DNA from: Propionibacteriaceae bacterium
Lineage (GTDB): Bacteria > Actinomycetota > Actinomycetes > Propionibacteriales > Propionibacteriaceae
DNA length: 17,432 bases
NCBI GenBank assembly: GCA_024636075.1
Contig: JAGXHS010000117.1
Coordinates: 1 to 17,432, forward strand
Direction: 5' to 3'
The notes below the pieces were generated by a model. The model was not told the origin of the DNA, ran no database searches, and saw only the letters and a list, made by a program, of their open reading frames with translations. The translations under genes and the position numbers were made by a program. This document shows, in pieces, positions 7,087 to 14,800 of this stretch. Positions within the stretch are counted from its first letter, which is position 1. Every line of letters begins with the position of its first letter.

Positions 7087-9990
7087 ATGCCGCGGAAGAT
7101 GTCGTGGAGCAGATTGGCCATGTCGGCGCTAGCCGTCCTGCTCATTCCGGTGATCATTTCCGGCGCGTTCCTGGCCGCGGCCTGGAACGCCTCACCGCGA
7201 CTCAAGGCGGCAGAAGCCGTAGTGGTGAACCTCGATCACCCCGTGCGGGTCGATTCAACCGACATCGCCTTGGGGAACGAATTGGCGCTGTTCCTTCTGG
7301 ACTACTCCAGCCCAACCCTCGAGTGGAGCTACGGTGAGTCGTTGATCGATGCCCGCAGCGGGTTGGCGTCCGGCCGGTATGCCGCGGTCGTGGTGATTCC
7401 GGCAGATTTCTCCAGCATCGTCACCGGTGGAGGCACCGGTGGAGGCACGGGTGACGCCGTGATCGACATCCAGCTGTCACCTCTGACCGGGGTCAACCAG
7501 CGCCAGATTGCCACGGCACTCGCCGATGCTGCCGGCGAGAGCGTGGCCGGGACTGTCGGACAAAAGGCGCTGAGAAGCGTGTCCGTCACTCTCGATGAGG
7601 TGGACTCGGAGCTTGCCACCACCACGACCGAGGCGAAACAGGCGGCCAGCAGTGCCGTTCGGCTCTCCCAGCTGGCCGACACGGCCAGTCAACAGTCCGG
7701 CAAGGTGAGCGACACCACATCGCAGGTGGCGGGTGGCTCGCGGGAGGTCTACCAGCAGGCCGATGATGCCTCACAACAGGCGTCAGCAGTGCAGGAGGCG
7801 AATCGCGCGGCCGCCGAGCAGAGCGATGGTTCGAAGGAGCAGGCCCTGGCTAACGAGCGCCGGACCGAGACGCTGAAGGTCAACGCCGCAGAGGTGCCGG
7901 CAGCCATTGGGGCAGCGCAGGAGAAGCAGGAGACCGCATCGGAGTCCGCAGACTCGGCCCGTTCCAGCGCAGCAGCTGTCGCGGCCGCCGGCACGAAAAT
8001 CAAGGCTGATGCCATCGCTGTCGACAAAGCCACCTCGGGCTACCTGTCGCTCGTGGACCAGGCTGTCAACAACCAGCAGGATCTGTCGACGAGCATCACC
8101 AAAGCCCTCAACGACACAAAGACGTTCGTCAGCGACGTGAACACCGTGACCACTGCCGTGGAGAAGGTCGTCGATCCCCTCGGAGCTGATGACAAGTCGG
8201 GCCGTGCCCCGCAGCAACCGCAACTGCAGCGGCCCGAGCTGGGCCCGACGATTGAAGTGGCTGATCAGTTGGCCAAGCAGCTGGAGCAAACAACGAAGCA
8301 GCTGGCCGCTGATCAGAAACAAATGGTGTCCCAGGTGGCCTCCTTGCAGGAGGTGTCGAGCACCAATGCCAGCAACATGTCGAAGGTATGTGAGTCGTAC
8401 GACGCCAAGATCCGAGCACTGAACGACGGAAGCATCTCGTACCCGAAGGACTTCACCGACGCCGAGCGAAGCGCCTACCGGCAGGGAGCCCTTGACATCT
8501 TCAACGACGACCAGGTGGCAGACGGTTTCCATGAACACTTGACGGCTACGGCGCAATCCACCACCCGGGTCGACAAGGCCGCGCAGCAGCTGATCGTTCC
8601 GGCGGTCCCCAAGGAGCTCGCCGATGGCGGACTGCAGGAGCAGCTCCGCGTCGCCATCGAACAGCTGAAAGATGCCGCTGTTGTGAAGCAGGATCTGACG
8701 ACCGGCCGAGCTTCGGCGCAGCCACCACTTGCACTGGCCTCGGAGTCGGTCCGCTCCAGCGTGGACAACCTGACCCGCACCGGCCCGCTGCTCACCAGCT
8801 CCCTGCAGGAACTGTCGACCAGCCAGCAAGAGAACAGCTCCGTTCTGAACCTGCTGGCTCCGGGTGGAGACACTGCGCAGGCGATGGACAGTCAGGTAGA
8901 GCAGTTGACGGCGAGCACTGCTGCCCAGCAGAAACTGATTGATCAATTCACGGGTCAACTCGACGGTGTGACGTCCAATCTCGACGATCTGGGTGGCGAG
9001 CTGAGCCCTGCCGGGCAGCAGGCGTCCTTGGTGAGTTCTCAATCCTCAGGAGTGAACGACGCCGCCACCGAATTGTCCAACGAACTCACCAAGTTGGGGG
9101 AGGCTGTGGGCAGTACCGACCAAGCGGCGGCACGCTCGGTCGAAACAGCCCAGCAGGTGGAAGAGCAGTCCGGCGAACTGGCGAAGTCGGCCAATGCTGC
9201 GGCCGGGGCCGCCGTTGAGCTGGGACAAACGGTCCAAGAGGTCCAGTCCCAGAGCAGCACCGTGGTGACGAAGAGCGGATCGATCTCCCAACGGACGGCC
9301 TCGACCTCGTCGAAGGTGACCAAGACCACCACAAACCCGGTGGTGGATCCCCAGGAGGCCGCATCCATCGGCACCGAGACCACAACCTTGACCAGCGCTC
9401 AACACCTGCCGTGGGCGACGCTTCTGGTGGTGCTCTCGGCGTGGTTCGGAGCGTTGGCGATGCACCTGGTCTTCCAGGCCATTCCCATATGGGCCAGGAG
9501 CTCCAGCCTTCCTGCCGCACGGCTCGTGGTCCGCGTGCTGGCGCCAGGATGGTTGGTTGCTGTTGTCCATGCACTTCTGTTGGGCATCGTGGCGGCCGCC
9601 GTCATGCGCCTGGATGCCCTCACCGGATTCGCGGTGGCGGGCATCCTGCTCATCGCGGGCGCCGCATTCATGGCTGTGAACCATGCCCTGCATGCGCTGT
9701 TCGGACGAGCCGGTACTGCGCTTTCGGTAGGGCTGGCGCTGTTGACGGCATTGGGCGAGGTGACCACCGTTCTACCGGTGGTCTACGACCAGCTGCGCCA
9801 GTTGTCGCCGCTGACGCCAGCACTCGACGCGATCCGGACCACCATCACCGGCGGTTCGGGCACGTCGATGGACATCGGGACTCTGATCATCGGGCTTGTC
9901 GTCGGCCTGGTCTTCGGCGCGGTGGCGCTGCTCCGGACCAGGATGGCCCCGGCCACCGTCATCGACACATCGGCGCCGGCACAGCTGTGA
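7087..9990 (+). CDS. YhgE/Pip family membrane protein with a large extracytoplasmic coiled-coil domain
   Basis: A 967-residue protein. It has one N-terminal membrane helix (about 9-30), a long extracytoplasmic region (about 31-770) and a C-terminal block of roughly five or six helices (from about 774). The first part of the outer domain (EAVVVNLD..., GRYAAVVVIPADFSS) matches the conserved N-terminal region of YhgE/Pip and the ABC-2-type membrane domain. The rest is rich in Ala, Gln, Ser and Thr with heptad-like spacing, suggesting long coiled coils. Lactococcal Pip is a phage-infection receptor, and EsaA of type VII secretion systems is related. The role in actinobacteria is not settled. No ATPase, ESX gene or regulator lies alongside, and the gene stands alone between divergent and convergent operons. 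A frame start at 7069 is possible but less likely (see the SD entry). Confidence 0.85.
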   Translation: MPRKMSWSRLAMSALAVLLIPVIISGAFLAAAWNASPRLKAAEAVVVNLDHPVRVDSTDIALGNELALFLLDYSSPTLEWSYGESLIDARSGLASGRYAAVVVIPADFSSIVTGGGTGGGTGDAVIDIQLSPLTGVNQRQIATALADAAGESVAGTVGQKALRSVSVTLDEVDSELATTTTEAKQAASSAVRLSQLADTASQQSGKVSDTTSQVAGGSREVYQQADDASQQASAVQEANRAAAEQSDGSKEQALANERRTETLKVNAAEVPAAIGAAQEKQETASESADSARSSAAAVAAAGTKIKADAIAVDKATSGYLSLVDQAVNNQQDLSTSITKALNDTKTFVSDVNTVTTAVEKVVDPLGADDKSGRAPQQPQLQRPELGPTIEVADQLAKQLEQTTKQLAADQKQMVSQVASLQEVSSTNASNMSKVCESYDAKIRALNDGSISYPKDFTDAERSAYRQGALDIFNDDQVADGFHEHLTATAQSTTRVDKAAQQLIVPAVPKELADGGLQEQLRVAIEQLKDAAVVKQDLTTGRASAQPPLALASESVRSSVDNLTRTGPLLTSSLQELSTSQQENSSVLNLLAPGGDTAQAMDSQVEQLTASTAAQQKLIDQFTGQLDGVTSNLDDLGGELSPAGQQASLVSSQSSGVNDAATELSNELTKLGEAVGSTDQAAARSVETAQQVEEQSGELAKSANAAAGAAVELGQTVQEVQSQSSTVVTKSGSISQRTASTSSKVTKTTTNPVVDPQEAASIGTETTTLTSAQHLPWATLLVVLSAWFGALAMHLVFQAIPIWARSSSLPAARLVVRVLAPGWLVAVVHALLLGIVAAAVMRLDALTGFAVAGILLIAGAAFMAVNHALHALFGRAGTALSVGLALLTALGEVTTVLPVVYDQLRQLSPLTPALDAIRTTITGGSGTSMDIGTLIIGLVVGLVFGAVALLRTRMAPATVIDTSAPAQL
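7423..7452 (+). repeat. 2.5-copy tandem 12-bp repeat encoding a Gly/Thr linker
   Basis: ACCGGTGGAGGC occurs twice in tandem, followed by the degenerate half-copy ACGGGT. It encodes TGGGTGGGTG inside the outer domain of the YhgE/Pip protein (about residues 113-122), just after PADFSSIV. It is in frame (12 bp is 4 codons), so copy-number change would lengthen or shorten a flexible linker without a frameshift. Confidence 0.8.
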
Positions 9991-9997
9991 GTTCTGT

Positions 9998-10016
9998 GCC
10001 GAGGTGAAGACTCGGC
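9998..10016. terminator. Hairpin between convergent genes, candidate bidirectional terminator
   Basis: GCCGAG and CTCGGC form a perfect 6-bp stem around the 7-nt loop GTGAAGA. It lies in the 32-bp gap between the yhgE-like stop (9990) and the stop of the oppositely oriented racemase-like gene (10023). There is no T tract, which is common for high-GC actinobacterial terminators but weakens the call. Confidence 0.45.
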
Positions 10017-10022
10017 CGCGGC

Positions 10023-11060
10023 TCACCAGCTGCAGTCGTCCTCGATTCGGTCAACGGTCGCAGTGGTGAGGCGAAGCTCCACCGGAACCATCTCGCCGAT
10101 CCGAACGTGAGCCGTTACCGGCAGGAAGATCAGTGACGACTGCATGTGAGGGGGTTCCACGAAGAACCGCTTGCGACCATCCACGGTGAATGGACTCAAG
10201 GCAAACCCCATGGCTTCCATCGAACCGGTCACCAGCGACGTCAGACGCTGCTTCACCGACGAGCCGGCTGTCGGTGCCGACAACGCCACACCGTGGGCGG
10301 TTCCGCCAGAGATCACCGCCACGGAGCCGGCGGTCGGCATCAAGTGCTGCCAGTAGCCGATCCGGTCGCCGCGTCGCACGTGATGCACGTCCAGAACCCG
10401 GGCCATCGTGCGGCGGGTTGACGGTGCGCCCAGCCACAGTCCGGTGCCCATGCGGTACCGGGTCTGCCCGTTGTGCAGGGCGTCCAACACCTTCAGGTCG
10501 GCCATCGGCAAATGGGACAACCAGAGCACGGATGGCGCGACCTCCTGCGCGGCCGCGGCCAGGATGCGAGCCTCTTCGAAGGCATTCTGGCCGGCGATCG
10601 GGAGATGGATCGTCCACCCTTCATGTCGCAGCTCACCCAGGTCAGCAAAGGCGGCGTTCAACTCCGCCAGACCGAGGCCGTGACGGCGCATCGAGGTGAG
10701 CAGTTCGAGGATCACCCGCGCCTTCGGCCGGGCGGCCCTCAGCGCTGTCAGGTCTTCGCCCCGGGCGACGGTCAGGATCAGCCCAGGATCGTCCAAGCCG
10801 GCGACGCCGTCTGCAGCACACCACGGTGTCAGCACCACGACATCACCACCCCAGCCGCCGTCGCGTACACGTGCCACCTCGGGCAATGTCCCGACCGCCA
10901 TGCAGTCGACCGGGAGGTCAACCGCCTCGCGGGCCAATCGCTCCAACCCGAAGCCGTAGCCGTTCCCCTTGACCACTGGCACCAAACCGGGCACGTCGGC
11001 AGCAGTTCGGGCCAGGTGCTCCCGCCATTCGGAGCTCTTCAGTTGAAGTGTCAGCGACAT
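10023..11060 (-). CDS. Divergent alanine-racemase-like PLP protein (fold type III)
   Basis: A 345-residue protein resembling the alanine racemase family. The PLP-lysine motif is present in altered form as VVKGNGYGFG (Lys31; canonical VKANAYGHG). A mid-domain segment LELLTSMRRHG (118-128) corresponds to the usual DTGMxRLG region, RYRMGTGLWLG (201-211) to RPGIxLYG, and GDRIGYW (231-237) may carry the second catalytic base, Tyr236. The C-terminal domain is poorly matched, so racemisation of alanine is uncertain. The ATG overlaps the FemX-like stop by one base (TGATG), indicating coupling. A longer open frame to 11126 exists but runs into the upstream gene. It may provide or bind an amino acid for wall cross-bridge synthesis, or be a PLP protein with another substrate. 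It is the last gene of the leftward run. Confidence 0.75.
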   Translation of the reverse strand: MSLTLQLKSSEWREHLARTAADVPGLVPVVKGNGYGFGLERLAREAVDLPVDCMAVGTLPEVARVRDGGWGGDVVVLTPWCAADGVAGLDDPGLILTVARGEDLTALRAARPKARVILELLTSMRRHGLGLAELNAAFADLGELRHEGWTIHLPIAGQNAFEEARILAAAAQEVAPSVLWLSHLPMADLKVLDALHNGQTRYRMGTGLWLGAPSTRRTMARVLDVHHVRRGDRIGYWQHLMPTAGSVAVISGGTAHGVALSAPTAGSSVKQRLTSLVTGSMEAMGFALSPFTVDGRKRFFVEPPHMQSSLIFLPVTAHVRIGEMVPVELRLTTATVDRIEDDCSW

Positions 11061-12205
11061 CAGCCCCGCCTCGCCATGTAAACGTCGAAGGCCTTGTACA
11101 GCACCGGGTTCAATGGCAGGTCCCATTCGCCGAGGTAGGCGACCGCCTCACCACCTGTGCCCACCTTGAACTGGATCAGCCCGATCTCGGGGTCGTCAGA
11201 CCCGACTCCGGGGGTGATGCCGCGCAGGTCGTACACCTTCGCACCGCCGTTGAGCGAGTCCTGCATCATCTGCCATTGCACGGCATTCGAGCCGCGAACC
11301 TCACGCTTTTCGTTGCTGCTCGCACCGTAGGAATACCAACAGTGCCGTCCCAAGCCGATCCAGGTGGTCGCTGCCACCGTCTCCCCCTCGTGGCTGGCCA
11401 GGTACACCCTCATCCGTTCCGGGTTCTCGGCGTTCAATGCATCCCACATGGTCTCGAAGTAACCGAGTGGACGTGGTGTGAAGCCGTCCCGCGCAGCGGT
11501 GATCAGGTACAGCCGGTGGAACTCCCGCAGATCGTCGCGAGCACCTCGGCGCACCACGACACCTGCCTTGTCGGCTTTCTTGATGTTGCGGCGCCACTGC
11601 TGGTTCATCCCCTTCAACACCTCATCGGGTGTCATCGCGGTGCCGTCCGGGTGCGCCAGGGAGAGCTGGAAGTTGAACTGCGGCTGCCCTGCGGCGAAGC
11701 CTTCCTCGTCTGCCGGAGGACGCCATCCCAGATGGTGCAGGGTGTTCGCAACCCGTACTGCCACCAGATCGGTCTCGTCGGCGGTCACCTGGCTCAGGCT
11801 GGTCACGGCGTCGTCGGCGATCGCACCCTTGATGGTGTCGTTGTGCCAGCGCCGATGCACGACGGTCGGCCCGATGCGCAGCCCGAAACTGCCACGCTTC
11901 TTGACATGCTGCACCAGCAACTCGAGCAGTGCCGGAAGGTCCTCCCGGCTCCAGTCCAGCACTGGACCTTCGGGGAGATAGGCCAGGTAGCGGTTGATCC
12001 GCGGCAGTTTGCGATACAGCACCAATCCGGCACCGATCAGTTCGCGATCCTCGAACCAACCGATGATCTCGGATTCCCACTCCGGTTTCACCGCCGCCCA
12101 CGCTGGTGTTTGCAGGAAACTCACCGGAGGTCCGGCATCCGCTGCTCGGTCTTCGATGAACTGGCGATGCTGTTCGGCGGAGATCGCCCGCAGTTGTGAG
12201 GTCAC
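11060..12205 (-). CDS. FemX/FemAB-like peptidoglycan bridge aminoacyltransferase
   Basis: About 381 residues of the FemABX family, which transfers amino acids from aminoacyl-tRNA to the peptide of lipid II at the cytoplasmic face. Family-like segments are FLQTPAWAAVK near the N terminus, LPEGPVLDW (the YxPxGPV-type motif), GMNQQWRRNIKKADKAGVVV (the KxRxxIKKAxKxG-type motif) and a late SYGASSNEKREVRGSNAVQWQMM segment followed by YDLRGI, the second GNAT-like half. No long coiled-coil arm is obvious. Start choice is unsure: GTG 12205 matches the expected N terminus (TSQLRAISAEQH) but has GGAG only 1-2 nt away. TTG at 12214 and TTG at 12244 are in-frame alternatives. It lies 18-57 nt after the AGPS-like gene and is coupled to the racemase-like gene downstream, so a wall function within a shared transcript is likely. 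Confidence 0.85.
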   Translation of the reverse strand: MTSQLRAISAEQHRQFIEDRAADAGPPVSFLQTPAWAAVKPEWESEIIGWFEDRELIGAGLVLYRKLPRINRYLAYLPEGPVLDWSREDLPALLELLVQHVKKRGSFGLRIGPTVVHRRWHNDTIKGAIADDAVTSLSQVTADETDLVAVRVANTLHHLGWRPPADEEGFAAGQPQFNFQLSLAHPDGTAMTPDEVLKGMNQQWRRNIKKADKAGVVVRRGARDDLREFHRLYLITAARDGFTPRPLGYFETMWDALNAENPERMRVYLASHEGETVAATTWIGLGRHCWYSYGASSNEKREVRGSNAVQWQMMQDSLNGGAKVYDLRGITPGVGSDDPEIGLIQFKVGTGGEAVAYLGEWDLPLNPVLYKAFDVYMARRG

Positions 12206-12262
12206 TCTCCGCAATCTACCGGTCGATCTGGTTCGGGTGTGCAAACCCGATCCGGGCAGCGC

Positions 12263-13966
12263 TCAGCCGTCCACGGAGTTGGTGGAGATGCCTGGCTTGC
12301 CCTCGTGGATGATTTTGCCCGGATTCAAGTTGCTGTGGGGATCGATACCCTCGAACAGCTTTCGCTGGATGTGCACCCCGGCTGGCGAGATGTCCTGCTC
12401 CAGCCAGGGTGAGTGCTCCTCGCCGACGCCATGGTGGTGCGACACCGTGCCGGCGTGGTCCATGAACGACTGCTGCACGGCTCTCTTGACGTGGTCATAG
12501 GATTCCAGACTGGTTGCAGTGGAATCCGCGATCGCGAAGGTGAAGTATTGGCAGGCGCCCGAATGGTAGCTGTGTGAAAGGTGGCACATGATGAACCCCT
12601 GCTGCCCGGTTTCCTCCATCGCCTGGTAGGCGCGCTTGACGGTCTCGTCGTGGATCTGCTTGGTCATCGACCACGGTGTCGCCGTCTCCGACACGTCGGC
12701 GGGTATCCCCCGATCGAGCAGGAAGTCGCGAATGTAGGGGATGTCGAACTTCTTCTGGTCGTAGAGCGTGCCCGGTCCCTTGCCCACGGCGAGTCCACCA
12801 TGCTGCTTGATGATCTTGTTGACCAGGCTCTTCTCGTAGCGCACGTGGGTGGCGGTGCCCTCGTATCCGACGAAGGACAGACAGATCTCTGAGAGATCCC
12901 AGCCCTTGCGCAGCATCACCTGCTGGATGGCCTTGCTCATCAGTTTGCCGACCGCGGAGGATTTCTTGCCGTTGGCCATCGAGAACTCCGTCTCGGCGGC
13001 ATCGGAAACCCGCATCATCATCACAGCTGCATCGGATTCGGACACCTCTGCCGCGGCGTCCAGCCCGGCGTGGTAATCGGGAAAGAAATAGGCCTGGATC
13101 TCGCGTACCTCGGGCATCCGGTGCACGTTCACGGTGGCTTCGGTGATGATGCCCAGACGTCCCTCCGAACCGAGCACCATCTCGCGCACCGAAGGCCCTG
13201 ACGAGTAGCTGGGCAACGGACGCAGGTTGAGTACCTGGTCAGGCATCACCATCCGTAGTCCTCGGGTGATGTCGGCGATGTCGCCGTACTTGTCGGACTG
13301 CATTCCGGTGGAGCGGGTGGCAATCCAGCCGCCGAGAGTGGACCACACGAACGAATCGGGGAAGTGCCCCATCGTCCAGCCGCGCGCATTGAGCTGCTCT
13401 TCCATGTCGGGTCCGAGAACTCCGGCCTGGATGCGTGCCAGACCGGCCTCCTCGTCGATCTGCAGCACCTTGTTCATTTGGCCCATGTCGACGCTCACCA
13501 CCTGGCGGGGTTCGCCGGGCACAGCTTCGAGCGCAGCCACGATGTTCGAGCCCCCACCGAAGGGAATCAGCACACCGTCGGCTTCGACCACGGCTGCCAT
13601 GACGGCAACCACGTCATCTTCACTGCGCGGATAGACCACGACGTCCGGCACCCGACCCAGGTCGCCTCGGCGGACCCTGACCAGATCCCGGACCCCCTTG
13701 CCGTATGCGTGGACCACCCGCATCTCGTCATCGAGGATGACGTTCTCCTCGCCCACGGCAGCTACCAGCGCAGCGCGCAACGCATCATTGAGTTGGCTTC
13801 CCGGCACATCGAGCGAGCTGAAGGCGGCGACGTTCACGGCCCCCTGTGTGATGTCGACCCCCAGTTTGTCCAGCACGAAGCCGGGGAACTTGGGTTTCCC
13901 CTGGTAGTTGAAGCTGACGCCTTCCTGGCCCCAGCCCCACCACTTCTGATGCTTCACCGCTGTCAT
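12263..13966 (-). CDS. Alkyldihydroxyacetonephosphate synthase-like FAD enzyme (AGPS family)
   Basis: A 567-residue VAO/PCMH-type flavoprotein. Eukaryotic AGPS swaps the acyl chain of acyl-DHAP for a fatty alcohol, forming the glycerol ether bond. Resemblance to AGPS is specific: KWWGWG at the N terminus (8-13), IPFGGGSNIV (134-143, FAD pyrophosphate site), DMGQMNKVLQID (160-171), GHFPDSFVWSTLGGWIATRS (200-219), GSEGRLGIITEAT (266-278), Arg319 at the place of the conserved active-site Arg, SHSYHSGACQYFTFAIAD near 460-475, and SHHHGVGEEHSPWL with HHH at 510-512. The ATG has AAGGAG 5 nt upstream and overlaps the acyltransferase stop by ATGA (13963-13966). Actinobacterial homologues are often annotated only as FAD-linked oxidases. 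Ether-bond synthesis is a strong family-based inference, not proven. A 2-hydroxyacid oxidase is the main alternative. Confidence 0.82.
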   Translation of the reverse strand: MTAVKHQKWWGWGQEGVSFNYQGKPKFPGFVLDKLGVDITQGAVNVAAFSSLDVPGSQLNDALRAALVAAVGEENVILDDEMRVVHAYGKGVRDLVRVRRGDLGRVPDVVVYPRSEDDVVAVMAAVVEADGVLIPFGGGSNIVAALEAVPGEPRQVVSVDMGQMNKVLQIDEEAGLARIQAGVLGPDMEEQLNARGWTMGHFPDSFVWSTLGGWIATRSTGMQSDKYGDIADITRGLRMVMPDQVLNLRPLPSYSSGPSVREMVLGSEGRLGIITEATVNVHRMPEVREIQAYFFPDYHAGLDAAAEVSESDAAVMMMRVSDAAETEFSMANGKKSSAVGKLMSKAIQQVMLRKGWDLSEICLSFVGYEGTATHVRYEKSLVNKIIKQHGGLAVGKGPGTLYDQKKFDIPYIRDFLLDRGIPADVSETATPWSMTKQIHDETVKRAYQAMEETGQQGFIMCHLSHSYHSGACQYFTFAIADSTATSLESYDHVKRAVQQSFMDHAGTVSHHHGVGEEHSPWLEQDISPAGVHIQRKLFEGIDPHSNLNPGKIIHEGKPGISTNSVDG

Positions 13967-14775
13967 GCTGTCTCCTTGGGGTCGCGCGTGTCTGGGGGTT
14001 TCGAGCTGTCGTCGGACCGGGCCTTCTCGATGGCTACCGTGCGGGCGTACTCGGCCAAGGTCTTCATGCCATACGCCGTGGCGGTGGTGTCATGCAGCTC
14101 AATCACCTGCCGCCGGATCCGCTCGTTGAAGTGGTGGGCGATCTCGCCCGAGGCGGGCACCATCGGATTGCCGAACACCACGTGGACCGGGGGGCGGTTC
14201 CGCGGGGGCGAGCTCTGGGCGTGCGGCCAGGCGGCGTGGGCGCCGACCAGCGCGACCGGAACGCACGGGACGTTCCGCGAGATGCACAGCGATGCGGTAC
14301 CCGGGTTGAACTTTCCCATCGCGCCGGTCCTCGAGCGAGTGCCCTCGGGGAAGAGCAGCAGGGGAATGCCGTCCGCGAGCAGGCTCCGGGCCATGCCGCG
14401 GCGTCCGCGACCGCTCTGTTCCACCTCCATGCCCTTGCGCGCCTTGGAACCGCGGTCGATCGGGAATGCGTTGAAGAAGAAGGAGGTCGGTGCGGCTTTC
14501 CACCACTTGTCGAAGAAGTAGTCACCGGCCGCACCCGTCGCCAGGTACTGGCTGAGACGGCGTGGCAGAGAACCGATGATCAGTGGTGCGTCGAAGTGGC
14601 TGGAGTGATTGCCGACCACCACGTACGCCCCTTCGAGGCTGGCCAGTTTTTCCTCACCGTGCACATGGACGGTGAGGAGCCGCCAAACCAGTGGCTTGAG
14701 CAGCAGCAGCTGGCCGGCTGTGCGCGCCACAGACTGCAGTCTGGACGTGTAGCGCCCCTGATCCCCGCCGCTCAC
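13963..14775 (-). CDS. PlsC-type lysophospholipid/glycerol-phosphate acyltransferase
   Basis: A 270-residue LPLAT-family acyltransferase. All four blocks are visible: NHSSHFD (56-62, catalytic HX4D with His57 and Asp62), NAFPIDRG (102-109), FPEGTRSR (142-149) and CVPVALVG (171-178). A moderately hydrophobic N-terminal segment (about 17-38) would dock it on the inner membrane. The C terminus ends in a charged tail. The GTG start has a G-rich SD (GGGGGG about 7 nt before). It lies 25 nt after the SDR gene and overlaps the AGPS-like gene by 4 bp. PlsC normally acylates 1-acyl-glycerol-3-phosphate. In this setting it could instead make acyl-DHAP for the AGPS-like enzyme or acylate the sn-2 position of an ether lysolipid. 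The sequence does not say which. Confidence 0.88.
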   Translation of the reverse strand: MSGGDQGRYTSRLQSVARTAGQLLLLKPLVWRLLTVHVHGEEKLASLEGAYVVVGNHSSHFDAPLIIGSLPRRLSQYLATGAAGDYFFDKWWKAAPTSFFFNAFPIDRGSKARKGMEVEQSGRGRRGMARSLLADGIPLLLFPEGTRSRTGAMGKFNPGTASLCISRNVPCVPVALVGAHAAWPHAQSSPPRNRPPVHVVFGNPMVPASGEIAHHFNERIRRQVIELHDTTATAYGMKTLAEYARTVAIEKARSDDSSKPPDTRDPKETA

Positions 14776-14800
14776 CGATGGCCCCCCAGATGCACCGTCA

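Noticed and set aside
7423..7452. CRISPR or satellite array
   Set aside because: Only 2.5 copies of a 12-bp unit, no spacers, and it sits inside a coding frame.
7783..9042. 419-residue open frame on the - strand
   Set aside because: It lies antisense inside the YhgE/Pip gene. Its composition is typical of high-GC antisense frames and it has no recognisable motif or SD.
11048..12199. 383-residue open frame on the + strand
   Set aside because: It is antisense to the well-supported FemX-like gene and shows no domain.
13364..14521. 385-residue open frame on the + strand
   Set aside because: It spans antisense across the AGPS-like and acyltransferase genes, both strongly supported by motifs.
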